This document shows, one piece after another, positions 33,355 through 44,606 of a DNA stretch of 64,000 nucleotides (its first letter is position 1; every line of letters starts with the position of its first letter). The DNA is taken from positions 48,419 through 112,418 of the forward strand of contig JACEEZ010005912.1 in NCBI GenBank assembly GCA_016584305.1. Direction: 5' to 3'. The translations under genes and the position numbers were made by a program. This DNA is from Chionoecetes opilio (taxonomy: Eukaryota; Arthropoda; Malacostraca; Decapoda; Majidae). The notes beneath the pieces are model-generated. The model did no database searches. It saw nothing but the letters and a program-made list of their open reading frames with translations, and was not told the DNA's origin.

Positions 33355-34032
33355 TAGAGTGGTTTACAGTAATAGAAAACTGTAGTTTCGTAAAGTTTGT
33401 TTTAAATATTATCAAAAAAAAACAGTAAAAAAAACCCCTAAAGAAATGCCATTTCAGCTGAAGAAATACGATTACTTAAAACCCTTTGCCATTTAAAACT
33501 TTTTAGCAAATTTTATCTTGAAAAGTTCAAAGAAGCGCAATTCATTAGCTTCCATTGATATATTTATTTTTGGAAAAATGAACTAGAACCATCATAAATA
33601 GCGTTAAAAAATAAAAAAAAATCATCAATGGGTAATTTTTCCCGGTTTAAGTTTTTTATTTACTTTTATATTTTTTTTGATAAATTAATTAGCACCATGT
33701 ATAGATTAGCGTTAACTAAATAAATAACTTTCAATCGGGAAAATTACCCGATTGATGATTTTATTTATTTATTTAATGCTAATTTATGCATGGTTCTAAT
33801 TCATTTATCAGAAAACGAAATACATCAATGGAAATCTAATAAAATTGCGCTTCTATTGATACCCTTCATGATTAAAGTTGACTCGCAAAGTTATAAGTGG
33901 CGAAGAGTTGAAGTAAATCAGTCTCGTAATGGCATTTCTTTAGCGTGTTTTACTGTTTTTTATTTGATAATAGTATAGAACAAACTTTTACGAAGATTAC
34001 AGTATTATCATATATAGTGATAAACCAGTCTA
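33355..34032. mobile_element. Palindromic MITE (family with CAATCGGG centre)
   Basis: Arms of about 330 bp meet at CAATCGGGAAAATTACCCGATTG (about 33735-33757). Arm landmarks are AAATGCCATT, TTAGCGTTAACTAAATAAAT and their inverses, ATTTATCAGAAAACGAAATA and GGCGAAGAG. Related copies are nested in 49240-50335, with a centre relic at 62872-62935. The right end is interrupted by a LINE insertion. The left arm is much noisier than the right, with a quality change at about 33660. Confidence 0.75.
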
Positions 34033-34042
34033 TATCAATCAA

Positions 34043-35545
34043 TCAATCATTGGGGGCATACGCCGGGGGGCGCGTCGCCTCGCTCACCTTACGACGCCAC
34101 TCCCGGGGGTCACCACGCGCGAGTTCCCATGCAGGCTCCTTTCCCATACCAAGCAGCTCTCGACAAGAAACATCAACTTGCCCCAGCCACGCGCCTTGTG
34201 GGCGCCCCCTTGGCCTCCTCCACGCCGGATTGTCTCTTACAGATACAACCCGATGGGAAGGATCGGTTTCAGGGTAGCGTGCCACATGCCCATATAGCCC
34301 AAGTTGGCACTGACGGACTATGCAGGTAATAGGCCTCGATTCAGTCTCACGGTGCAATCGCTGATTTGACACGTAATCATCCCAGCGATACCCCATGATT
34401 CTGCGAAGACACTTATTACCAAAGGCATTGATTCGTCTCTTCAAGTCACTATTTAGTGTCCATGTCTCACAACCATAGAGTAAGACAGGGATCACAAGCG
34501 ACTTGAAGATCCGGATCTTTGTCCTTCTGCACAGATACCGACAACGCCAAATACTCCCGCTGAGCGAGTCCATAACACCGTGGGCTATGCCAATCCGCCG
34601 TAAGACTTCTTGACGTGACCCGCCGTCATTATGGACTGCGCTATCAAGGTATGTAAAACTTTCCAAGAGCTCAATGTCCTCGCCACACGCATGAACAGAC
34701 TGTACTGCTTCATCTAGTAAGTCTCCAAACACCTGGACCTTGGTCTTGAGCCAGGAGACCTCAAGTCCCAAAGGCTTTACCTCTTCGTGCAGCGCCTCGA
34801 GAGCCATCACCAGGACCTCCAGCGACTCAGCAAAGATTACTGCATCATCGGCAAAAACAAGAACAGTGATCTTGGTGTTGCCGACGGATGCTCCACAATC
34901 ACTATGATCTACAACCTTGTCCAATACCCAGTCCATACAAGCGTTGAAAAGTGATGGGGCAAGGACGCACCCTTGCCTCACTCCTGTATTCACAGGAAAG
35001 AAGCTGGATACACCTGCCCCACACTTCACAGCACTCTCAGTCCCAGAATACAGACCAGTTATCAAACCAATAGTCCTTGCAGGAGTCCCTCGAAGTCGCA
35101 GAAGATCCCAAAGGGACTCACGATGCACTGAGTCAAACGCCTTCTTGAGATCAACATAGGCTGCAAGCATCCCCTGTCGAAACTCACGTCGGCGTTCCAC
35201 CAGGACACGAAGCGCTAGGATACGGTCCGTTGTTGACTTACCAGGCGTGAACTCAGACTGCTGAGGTCTCTGATGCTTCACCAGATGACTGCGAATCCGT
35301 GTCAGCAATAGATGGGCAAGCACCTTGCCTGGTACGCTGAGCAGTGTAATACTGCGGTAATTGTTGCAGTCCTGACGGTCCCCTTTCCCTTTCCAGATAG
35401 GGACGACCAGCCCCCTTTTCCAGTTAGGAGGAATGGTACCTGATTGCCACACGGCAGTCAGGACAGCATGCAACCCGCGGATCATGGCCTCACCCCACTT
35501 TGAGGAGCTCCGCACTGATATTACAAACACCAGCTGCCTTTCCAC
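34043..35545 (-). pseudogene. LINE reverse transcriptase, 500-codon open segment
   Basis: Residues about 39-75 read IPPNWKRGLVVPIWKGKG then NNYRSITLL. AAYVDLKKAFDSVH puts the first catalytic Asp at about 132. NTGVRQGCVLAPSLF is at 187-200 and LVFADDAVIFA gives the Asp pair at 233-234. After the thumb comes SIWRCRYLCRRTKIRIF, a LLYGCETWTL segment and the NKCLRRIMGYRW...HVARYPETDPSHRVVSVRDNPAW C-terminus, ending PPAYAPND. The enzyme copies its own RNA at a nicked target. The motif set matches RTE-superfamily endonuclease-reverse transcriptases; the clade is tentative. All RT catalytic residues are intact, but the frame is broken upstream (near 35500 and 35823) and the endonuclease is absent, so the copy is dead. 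Confidence 0.88.
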
Positions 35546-36059
35546 CCCTCAATTTTGCTACAGCCTCTCTGACTTCGTAAAAGAGAGGGTGCGGTTTCGC
35601 CCAATGGGAGGATCGCATCCACTGCCTGTAACCCAGTGGTGTGAAGCTGCTCAGTTGGAGGGTCCACCGTGAACAACTGCCCAAAGTACTCAGCCAACGA
35701 GCCATCTGCCCATCCATGTCCGACACGAGGCGCCCATCTGCTGTTCGAATAGCACTCCCGAGAAGGAGACTTGGAAGGAGCTTCTTCAGGGCTCGATAGG
35801 GCAGGTGGAGGTTCATTAGCGTTCAAATGACCTCGACATCCTCAGCGAGACTCCTGACATACCTCTCCTTGTCTCCCCTCGAGGAGGGTTCTAGTCCGGC
35901 GTGACAGAGCCCTGTGCTGGTCCCGGTTCCAGCCAACCTGGCAGCGCGACTCCTGATTTTTTCCAGCGTCTCCGTCGAGACAAAACCACGCCTTGACCTC
36001 GGGCGCGCCCCAATACACTCCTTGGCAGCCTGTAGATTTTCACGTTGAAGGAAATCCAA
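35490..36059 (-). pseudogene. LINE endonuclease-RT linker, frameshifted
   Basis: 35823-36059 reads QRENLQAAKECIGARPRSRR...RAARLAGT, and 35490-35826 continues in two other frames with SAIRTADGRLVSDMDGQ, YFGQLFTVDPPTEQL and VREAVAKLRGGKAAG just before the reverse transcriptase. This is the conserved connector of the LINE protein; at least two frameshifts separate its parts. Confidence 0.75.
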
Positions 36060-36262
36060 AGTTTACAGGATTGTTTTGATTGTTCTACAGGATTGTGATT
36101 TTTTTTTAATGTACTCTTGTTCTTTTATGTATTTCCCGTAATTTTCAAATTTTTATTTATCTTAAATTTTGTTTTTTTAGTTTTACTTTACATGTATCTT
36201 TTGTAAGCAGGCGTCAATAACCCCGCAGTTGCGGCGCCTTAAAACTAAAATCAATCAATCAA
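36060..36262 (+). mobile_element. Second LINE 3' tail, plus strand
   Basis: T-rich sequence followed by AACCCCGCAGTTGCGGCGCC, TTAAAACTAAA and (ATCA)n, a 3' terminus with a four-base tandem tail like the neighbouring LINE but in the opposite orientation. Severely 5' truncated. Confidence 0.45.
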
Positions 36263-36363
36263 CACGGGATATTAACACCGCTTCATTGTCATTCTCGAGT
36301 TCGCACGATGTTTTGATAGATTTTCCTCCATTTTTATTCTCTATAAGTAATTGCTCTCAACCT

Positions 36364-36705
36364 TCACTGCACGCTTGCATACCGGGGAAATCTATAATAA
36401 GTCGGGTTTTTTTTCAATCTAGTGCAATTTGAACTTCCGTTTAAATGGCCTCCAAACTCAGCAACTTTGTCGCTTAAAAAAAAATTTAATGCAGATTGTT
36501 TGAAAACTGGGGAAATTCCTTCCTCCTCAAGAGAACATTGTATGAATGCAGAAAGTTCAGCAAATGCTGCACTATGAGCATTGTTTGTTTCACATTCATC
36601 TTCTGATGTCACTCTTCTATCACGATTTCTGTTATACAACGACACAAGGCAATGAGTGTGATACTGAGCCTCTGTAGCGATAAAATATCCTGCACTAAGC
36701 TTCAT
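36364..36705 (-). CDS. Fragment of a repetitive YH-C-LY family protein, function unknown
   Basis: The 113-residue open segment reads IATEAQYHTHCLVSLYNRNRD, then HSAAFAELSAFIQCSLEE and SPVFKQSALNFFLSDKVAEFG. The pattern YHxxC-L-LYNR, an AFAELxAxI helix, PVFK-L and a tail with short basic loops is that of a multi-copy protein family common in arthropods and cnidarians; I know no established function for it. In members I recall, the C-terminus carries a CXC-type cysteine cluster like the one at 61641-62024 here. It begins and ends without clear splice sites except possible ones near 36705, so I treat it as an exon fragment. It is intact within the segment. Confidence 0.5.
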   Translation of the reverse strand: MKLSAGYFIATEAQYHTHCLVSLYNRNRDRRVTSEDECETNNAHSAAFAELSAFIQCSLEEEGISPVFKQSALNFFLSDKVAEFGGHLNGSSNCTRLKKNPTYYRFPRYASVQ

Positions 36706-36785
36706 CAGTAGTCCGTCATCCTATAGATCAGTAGCGCACTGCCGTACACGGGCGTCAAGGTCAAACGTTTGGACTTCATGGAGGG

Positions 36786-36960
36786 GGTAGCAGTACTTAA
36801 CATAAGAACATCAGAACATAAAAAATAAGGAAGCTACAAAAGACTGTGAGACCTACACGAGGTAGTTCCTGTTACTTAACACTACCTACATCCACCTTTC
36901 ACCCCCATCCTTGCTGGTTTATCACAAAGAAAACATCTCGCAACATCAGTTTTAACTCCA
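36786..36960 (-). mobile_element. CR1-like LINE 3' end fragment
   Basis: The reverse strand reads GGGGTGAAAGGTGGATG (the GDERW-type end), then GGAACTACCTCGTGTAGG and a TTATGTTCTGATGTTCTTA terminus, matching 62705-62870. Confidence 0.55.
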
Positions 36961-37099
36961 TCATTTTTTGGGCATGTGCATTGTGCAATGTTCCTTTGTA
37001 CCAGAAGATGTACTCTCATCGTCAAGGAGTGTTTTTCGTTTAAGCCCCCTTCTCATATTCCATAATCAAACCACGATAGCGCCACTAATTTAATTATTG

Positions 37100-38605
37100 T
37101 CGATATCGTACAACGGGGCAGTGCCCGTAGCTTCGGAGATACGGGGAGCTTACTTCCCCAGGCTTATAACGCCCCGGGCTTTACCCGGGGGGCGACCCTC
37201 CCTGTTCCCCCCCGAGGCCCCTAGCTTGCATAGTTGCCCCGGGGTCAATCCATTATCGCCCGCCCCTGTCATGCACTGTCAATCATATAGATACATCACC
37301 ATCTGCTGCGTCACCTTCAGGAAGACCTGTATATGATGCTCAAGAGGTCCTAAGATCCTGTTGCAGGTACCTCGTAATGCCCCGGGGTTCCGGGGGGGAA
37401 CCCAGGGGAAGCCTCCTGAAGGAGGTATTTAGTAGCGCGTTGTAGTCGCGTAGAGTTGCACCTCCGGCCCACGCCCGCCCCTAGTGCCTGCCCCCAGCGC
37501 CCAGTGGTTCCCCAAGGGCCCTGAAGAGAGGCCACAGGGGTAGGTAGTGTGGAGGGACGTCATGGTCTCGTAGAGTAGCACTTCCCTACCCCCTGGGGCA
37601 AAGTGAGGGCGCCCCTTGGTTGCCCCACCCGGGGGTTCCGGGAAGCCCCGGTTGCGGCCCCAGGGGAATCATCACCGGGGCGGGCAGTGTTGCAGGGACC
37701 TCTTGGTCTCGTAAGAGTTGCACTTTCCGCCCCTGGGGTTATGCGGGGTATTCCTTAGTCATCCCGTCGAAGCTCGTCGTCCCTGGGGCAAAGTGAAGAG
37801 CCACAGGGGCAACGCCGAGCGCCGCTATTTGCCCTGCCGTGGCCCCTTCCTCTCAGGAGCCCAGGAGGAACACAGGGGCAAAGCCACCAGGCAGGTGCCT
37901 GGCAGGACGTCGGGACTTTTGTAGAGATGAGTAGCACCGCCCCAGGGGACAAGCGGGTGGCGGGGTCGGGCGTCTGGTAAAGAAGGACGCGGCGTGTGTT
38001 TGGGACGTACTTGAGCGCGTGGTATTGGAAGGAATACCACCTAACTCGCTCACCGCGCTAAGACACTAGTCTCGTAAGATTTTCACCGCCCACGCAATAA
38101 TACGTGTGGCCACACGCAGGGTATATAGAATCTGCCTTTCTCTCCTGTCTTCAGGGTGTCCGGCGTGTGGTGGGTAAAAATGTCAAAGGTTATTTCAGTG
38201 TGACATAAGTGTGAAGTGATGGCGGTGAATTGAGGGATGAAGATTCAGCACTCTTCCTCCTCTTCCTCGCCTCCTCACCTTCTCACTCTCTCACACTCCC
38301 CCCCCCTCACCCCCCCCTTTTCTCTCTCTCTCTCTCCTTTTCTCTCTCTTCTTTTCCTCTCCTCCCCCCCCTCATCTTCTCTTTCGCCGGGGACGGGAGG
38401 GACCCTTAGCTGTGGTCAGCAAATGTGGGAGGTGGGCCCGGCCACCCTCTAGGGCTGATAAGGAAGATTGTTGTAAGCACAACATCAATTGCCTCTCTCT
38501 CTATCACCCCTCATCAGTACTCTGCCTCTTCCTTCCTTCTTTTCCATTCCTTTCTTCCTTCCTTCTATTCCCCATTCTCCACGTTCTCAGCCCTCACATT
38601 AACCC
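37100..38605. repeat. Composite GC-rich plus CT-rich repeat, inverted copy
   Basis: The inverse of the 8290-9905 module: GCTTCGGAGATACGGGG first, the GC-rich array 37350-38080 (CATGGTCTCGTAGAG, TTGCACTTTCCGCCCC), then CT-rich 38230-38600 (TCTCTCTCT, CTGATAAGG, CACGTTCTCAGCCCTCA). Confidence 0.75.
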
Positions 38606-38723
38606 AACACAAAGGGTGGGTCCACGGCAACGGGTTGGAATCCTGGGAACAAAGGGTTGGTCAAGGAAACAAAAGGGTTGGATAACACGGCACAAAGGTT
38701 GGATCCGGAACCAAAGGGTTGGC
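38606..38723. repeat. Short GGGTTGG tandem repeat
   Basis: AAAGGGTTGG-type words repeat seven or so times at irregular 16-22-bp spacing, directly abutting the left limit of the big palindrome. Confidence 0.6.
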
Positions 38724-41640
38724 TATGTTTCTTGGATTCCAGTGGGTTTACAACGGCATGAGAGGCGAGCCCCTGTATAATACTATTAATACTGAATTAT
38801 GCGCGTTTTTATATTTATATATTTATAATGAAATAGTCCACAACTGGTTTATGGTTTAATGGAACTGGCCGCCCGATGGGATCTCGCCGAAACAACACAA
38901 CCCAACTTCAACTCCTCGCCGACGTGGAAATGTTTAACCCTAACCGGGGGACAATTGGCACCTAACCTTAACCTAACTGATCAAGCCTACTATAGTTTTT
39001 CAATCCCCTGAAATGCAAAAACGCGGGTAAACTTTTTGAATTAAATGTAATATCTTGGAGGTCCTGTAAGTATCAAGAATTGTAACACTCGACGACGGCG
39101 GCGAGAATTCCTATCGGCGACAGTTCCAGTACCCTACAATTAATGAGTATTTTTATGATTTTTTTTCTTTTTTTTCTACAAAATAAAAACTGTCAAAGCT
39201 TGTGTTCTATTCTGCTTTTGCCAACACATTGTTTGTGTTATTTTGAAGTTAATTTTTATTTCTTATGTATCTTTTCAAATTCTTTATTTTTTGTTGTTTA
39301 CTATAAAATGAAATCCACAATGTGGTTTTTTTCCAATATTATATGCCTTTTGCTATGTAATATATCTGAGGAGCCAAGAGGGAACACCGTTACGCGCCCC
39401 CCCAGCCCACACACGGAGTAACGGGAAATATCATTGTATTCCACCAAAGACCCTATTCTTACCCAGTACAATAAGGGCCAAATAGGTAAAAAATAGGTTC
39501 TCAATGAAGGTTTACAAATCACGTTATATCGAGGGTAAGTTGACCGAGGCGCAACTGCTACTGAGGCTACTAACTCCCTACCATGGCCTTTTATGTCCCT
39601 CTGTTCTAAATAACCAGTCCAGTAAACGTTATAGTTTGCAGTCTCCCTTCACCCAAGCCTGATAACCTTGGAAACCAAACAACCAGGTCCGGTTTTCATA
39701 CTGGAGTGAAGTTTTGATGTTACCATAGTAATCATGTTAAAACGCGCACCTATTGTCAGCTGCCTGTGTGTTGGAATGCCCCAGAGTGTGAGGAAACAAC
39801 CAGGCCGAGTGCCTCACAGCAGCAGGTGAACTGGTACTCGTGGCTACTCAAGTCCCCACGCTTAATTCCTACGCTCCGAGATTACAATGATTGTTTGTTA
39901 TATGTTCTGCGGGAAAGTACATGCCTTTTAACTACCTACTAACAAATGTTTTTGAGTCCAAACGTTGTTTTTAAGGTTGGCCTTACAATGACACACGTTT
40001 GTGGGGAGATGAAGTATTTAATAGGCCTGCGGGCGAATAGTGGTCTGGACAAGTGGAAGAAAAAAACGCTGTGTTTTGAGTGTGTTTATTTTTTCCCTCT
40101 TTAAAAATGCCATTGAAGTATTTATCCATGTCTACGTATTCTAACCTACCACGTAGATGTCTAAGCTACTGCAATAAAGAAAAAACTACAGAATATCTTC
40201 TTTATTTTTTTTGAAAAAGATAGGGCCTTTTTGAAAGTACAAAAACTTTAAACAGCGTTTTTTTCTCCCGTGTTTTCTATCTGTGGCGGCTTGTTGTTTT
40301 TTGTTTGGGGGGGGGGGGGCCTGGGGTTTTTTTCCCCTCGCGGCCTCCTGTGTTTGTTTTGTTGCAATGGATTACCAAATAAAATCCTATGATGAAAGTT
40401 GATTCTTTTTCGATGGCACATTCAATTTCCTGGCGGCACAAATCCACTGTTAATGACTGCCATTGTTTTAGGATGGACATTTAATAGTCATGATCTACTG
40501 AGTGCCAGGGCCCGGGAATGTCGCGGTGGAACAGCGGTCAATTAATTAGAGATCGAAAAAAGCTTATTTTTGGCTATTTTTAAGTTTTTTTGTTTTAATG
40601 TTATGTATTTTTTCACCCAAAATATGTGATTAGAAAAACTAAAATATGTAGTTTTTAATGTTTTCCGTGAAAACATGCAGGAAACAAAATCAGGCAGCTG
40701 GTGGCATACTTATAGAGATTTAGGATTACGTCCCCCTAACCCTGGGCGTCCCTAAGGTTTTCCGAGAAAAGTCTAGTACGCGTTCCTACCGGTAGATAAA
40801 CAAGTAAATTTCCCGCCACCTGCAGTACATGTCGCCCAGCCGCCCACATATTAACGAAAATTAAGCATCCACTACTGATTTTGATGTGCCACTGAAGCAT
40901 AATACACAGTGAGTTTTATATCATGACTGGTTAATAATTCTACCTGTTTTTCAGCGTTGTTTTATGTTTTGTATCGTTAAGTTATAGACGGTTTTCAATT
41001 TCCGCCTACGCTTGTTTTTTTTTTCGGGCGACGACGACAGCGGTACGACACTCCAGTAAAATAACCACTAGATGGCGACTCCCCAATAAAACTGTGTTAT
41101 GTCAATTTGTAGATATTTTTTTTGTAAATTATGTTTCATTTTATAGCCCTAAATAGACCAGATGAAAGACACAAAATGACACAGACTCTTCAGATTAGCC
41201 CCTTCTTCTTTCCCCTGAATCATGGATGTAAAATGTAAACTATTAACTCCCACCCACGGCTGGTAAAACACAAAAAAAGTTTTTTGTCCTGGCGACTTTA
41301 CTGTTTATCTACGGTAATTTTATGAACGAGGAATTTAGGGCTTTCCGTCCCTAATACGTTCGGCTTAGGACGAGCGCTTGACCGGCTACATTTAGCAAGG
41401 TTCACCGATTTGATAAATTTAATATATCACTACTAAGAGTCAATCAAAAGATATAAAAAATAATCGGGGGGAAGAAACATAAGATTAATCTTTTCTATTC
41501 ATTTTCTTTAATTATTATCTATATTTCGTATTATTAATTTTCCATGCTTAGCAAATAACATAAAACCTATGTTTTTAACGAAATTAACCACCTATAATGG
41601 GTTTGCCGCATGCGACGGACAGGTTTGCCAAACCATCCCG
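38724..41640 (-). repeat. Long interspersed unit, left arm of palindrome
   Basis: Reverse-complement of 41645-44402 along its full length. Outer limit is TTCTTGGATTCCAGTGGG versus CACTGAATCCAAGAACAT. The inner limit is a centre around AACCACCTATAATGGG / CCCAATATAGGTGGTT (41590-41700). No conserved reading frame. Confidence 0.85.
38835..39146. mobile_element. 251-bp-family MITE copy in left arm
   Basis: Ends TGGTTTATGG...GAACTGG-CGCCCGAT and ATCGGCGACAGTTCCAGTACCCT; inverse of the copy at 44037-44306. Confidence 0.7.
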
Positions 41641-41644
41641 CATG

Positions 41645-44465
41645 CGACCTGTTTGGCCAACTGTCCGTCGCCATGGACGGCACCCAATATAGGTGGTTTA
41701 ATGTTCGTTTAAAACAATTAAGTTTCTGTTATTGCTAATGCCATGAAAATTAATATAAGGAATATAGATAATAATAAAAATGGCAATAGAAATATTAATC
41801 TTATGGTTTCTCGATATTTTTTAATATCTTTTTTTGATGACTCTAGATGATATTTTAATTTTATCCAATCGGACCTCTTTGCTAAAATGTAGCGTCAGCG
41901 CTTTTTCTTCCCTAAGCCGACTCTTAGGACGAGGCCTAAATTCCCTCGTCCATAACTACCGTAGATAACAGTACAGGTCCGCCAGGACAACTTTTTTTTA
42001 TGTTTACGCCCGTGGTGGTGGCGTTTAATAGTTACATTTCCCACATCCATGAATTTCAGAAAGATAGAAGGGGCTATCTTGAAAGAGTCTGTGTGTCCAT
42101 TTTTTGTGTCTTCCATCTGTGTCTTATTAGGCTATAAAGAACATATTAACAAAAATTATCTACAAATTGACTACCAACCAAGTAAGTCGCCAATCTAGTT
42201 TTTATTTACTGAGTGTCGTCCGCTTTGTCGGCGTCCCGCCCGAAAAAAAAAAAAAAAAACACGCGTAGCGAAATTTTGAAACCCTCCTAATAACTTACAG
42301 ATACAAAACATAAAACAACGCTGGAAAACAGGGTAAGATTTTACAGTCCCATGATATAACTACTGTGTATTAATCTTCAGTGGCACATCAAAATCAGTAG
42401 TGGATGCTATAAATTTCGTATATTTGGCGGCTGGGCGACATGACTGCAGGTGGCGGACTTTCCTGTTATCTACGGTAGACGCGTCCTAGACTTTTTCCTC
42501 GAACCCTTAGGACGCAGGGTTAGGACGATCCTAAATCTCTATAAGTATGGGCCCCAGCTTGTCTGGATTTTTTGTGTTTCTGCATTTTTTCCACGGAATA
42601 AAACTCATACTTTTTAGTTTTTTCCTATCAACATATTTTTGGTGAAAAAAATACATAACATAACAAAAAAAACTAAATTGCCAAAATAGCATTTTTTCCG
42701 ATCTCTAATATGACCCCTGTTTCCACCGCGACATTTCACCGGCCCTGGCCTCAAAGGTAGGCTCCTGAACTATTTAAATGTTCCCCATCCACTAACAATG
42801 TGCAATAACAGTGGATTTGTGTCCCGCCCAGGAAATTGTGTGCCCATCGAAAAGATCAACTTTCATCATAGATTTTTATTTGGGTAATACATGCAACAAC
42901 AAAACCATGAGGGCCGCGAGAGGGAAAACCAGGCAAGCGCCCACAAGATAGAACACGAAGAAAAACGCTGTTAAGTTTTTTTGTACTTTCAAAATGGCCC
43001 TATTCTTTTTTCACTAAAGAAGATTTCTGGTAGTTTTTTTCTTTATTAGCAAGAACTAGAACATCTACGTGTAGGTTAAGATACGTAGACATGTCTAAAT
43101 TAATAATCAATGGCAATTTTTAAACGAAAAATAACACTAACAGCCCGTTTTTTTCTCCACTTGTCCAGACCAACTATCGCCGCAGCCTATTAATACCTTT
43201 CTCCAAAACGTGGTGTCCATTGTACAGCCAACCTTAAACGTAATTGACTTCAAACATTTGGTTTTAGGGAGTAATTAAAGGCATGTAACTTTCCAAGCAG
43301 AACCATCATAAACAAACAATCATTGTAAATCCTCGGAGCGTAGAAGCGCGGGTGACTTGAGTAAGCCAGAGACAGTCCACCGCTGCTGTTGCGGCACTCG
43401 CCCTGGTTGGTTGTCCTCACACTCTGGGCATCACACACAGGCAGCTGACAATAAGTGCGCGTTTTTTAACATGGGATTTACTATGGTAACATCAACTTCA
43501 CTCCCAGTAATGAAAAACCGACCTGGTGGTTTGGTTTTCCAAAGGATCAGGGGCTTGTGGTTGAAAGAGACTGCAAAACTAAATAACGGTTTACTGACTG
43601 GTTATTTAGCACAGAGGGACATAATGGCCATGCTAGGGAGTAGTAGGCCATCAGTAGCAGTGCGCTCGGTCAACTACCCTCTGTATAACGTGATTTGTAA
43701 CCTCATTGAGAACCTATTGTTTACCTATACCCTTATTGTACTGGTAGTATAGGCTTTGGGGAATACAATGGTATGCGTTACTCCGTGTGTGGCTGGGGTG
43801 GCGCGTACCCGGTGTTCCCTCTTAGCTCCTCAGATATTACATAGCAAAGGCATATAATATTGAAAACACATGTGATCATTCATAGTAAAAAAATAAGATT
43901 TGAAAGTATACTATAAGATTAAAATTACCTTCAAAATATAACACAACAATGTGTGCAAACGCAGAATAGAACACAAGCTTGACAGTTTTTATTTGTAGAA
44001 AAAAAGAAAAAAAATCATAAAAATACTCATATTGTAAGGGTACCTGGAACTGTCGCCGATAGGAATTCTCGCCGCCGTCGTCGAGTGTTCCAATTCTTGA
44101 TATTACAGGACCCAATATATACATTTAATCAAGTTTTACCCGCGTTTTTGCATTCAGGGATGAAATACTATAGTTAGCTTGATCAGTTAGGTTAAGTTAG
44201 GTGCCAATGTCCAGGTTAGGTTAACATTTCCACGTCGGCGAGAGTTCTAAGTTGGTGTTTCGGCGAGAATTCCCATCGGCGACAGTTCCATAAACCATTG
44301 TATGTACTATTCATTATATATATATTAAATATAACGCATAATTCAGTATCCATAGTATATACAGGGGCTCGCCTCTCATGCCGTTGTCACCACTGAATCC
44401 AAGAACATATAATGTGCAGTTCTTTACTGCGTACATCTACAGCAAGCCTGTGCAACCTGCGGCCC
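41645..44465 (+). repeat. Long interspersed unit, right arm of palindrome
   Basis: Same orientation as 14970-16905 and continues past the palindrome limit to AGCAAGCCTGTGCAACC like that copy, so this arm is probably the resident unit and the left arm the added inverted one. It includes CCTAAATCTCTATAAGTATGGGCC, whose inverse is at 40708-40730. Confidence 0.85.
44037..44306. mobile_element. 251-bp-family MITE, insertion with visible empty site
   Basis: AGGGTACCTGGAACTGTCGCCGATAGG at the left and CCATCGGCGACAGTTCCATAAACCA at the right. TTGTA flanks both sides; 16718-16745 reads the same surroundings without the element (CTCATATTGTATGTATTCATT), indicating a 5-bp target duplication. Confidence 0.8.
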
Positions 44466-44470
44466 TCTAA

Positions 44471-44606
44471 AGGCCCGTCCACACTAGGCTTTACGATGCG
44501 CAGCGTGATGCGCATTACGCTGCTGGTACTCGATTTTCGTGTTGAGTGATGCTAGAGAGTAATGCTGGGGGCAAATCTAGCGTGGGGCATTTCTACAACT
44601 TAACCC
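44471..44606. mobile_element. Harbinger-like terminus, interrupted
   Basis: TAAAGGCCCGTCCACACTAGG followed by GATGCGCAGCGTGATGCGCATTACGC, a GGCC-type terminus with internal GCGCAT inverted words. The hAT element at 44607 cuts it; continuation after 47092 is short and no opposite end was found. Confidence 0.45.

Larger units (their letters stand above)
34034..36059 (-). mobile_element. RTE-like non-LTR retrotransposon (LINE), 5' truncated
   Basis: From 36059 downward it encodes the linker between endonuclease and reverse transcriptase, then the reverse transcriptase and C-terminal domain. It ends in CCCCCAATGATTGATTGATTG, a short tandem tail as in RTE-type LINEs. The endonuclease domain is missing. 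It is inserted at the right end of the palindromic MITE. Confidence 0.85.

Noticed and set aside
37110..37170. GCCCGTAGCTTCGGAGATACGGG stem as a tRNA or structured RNA
   Set aside because: It is part of the composite repeat's outer end, lacks a T-arm and conserved tRNA positions, and recurs with the repeat.
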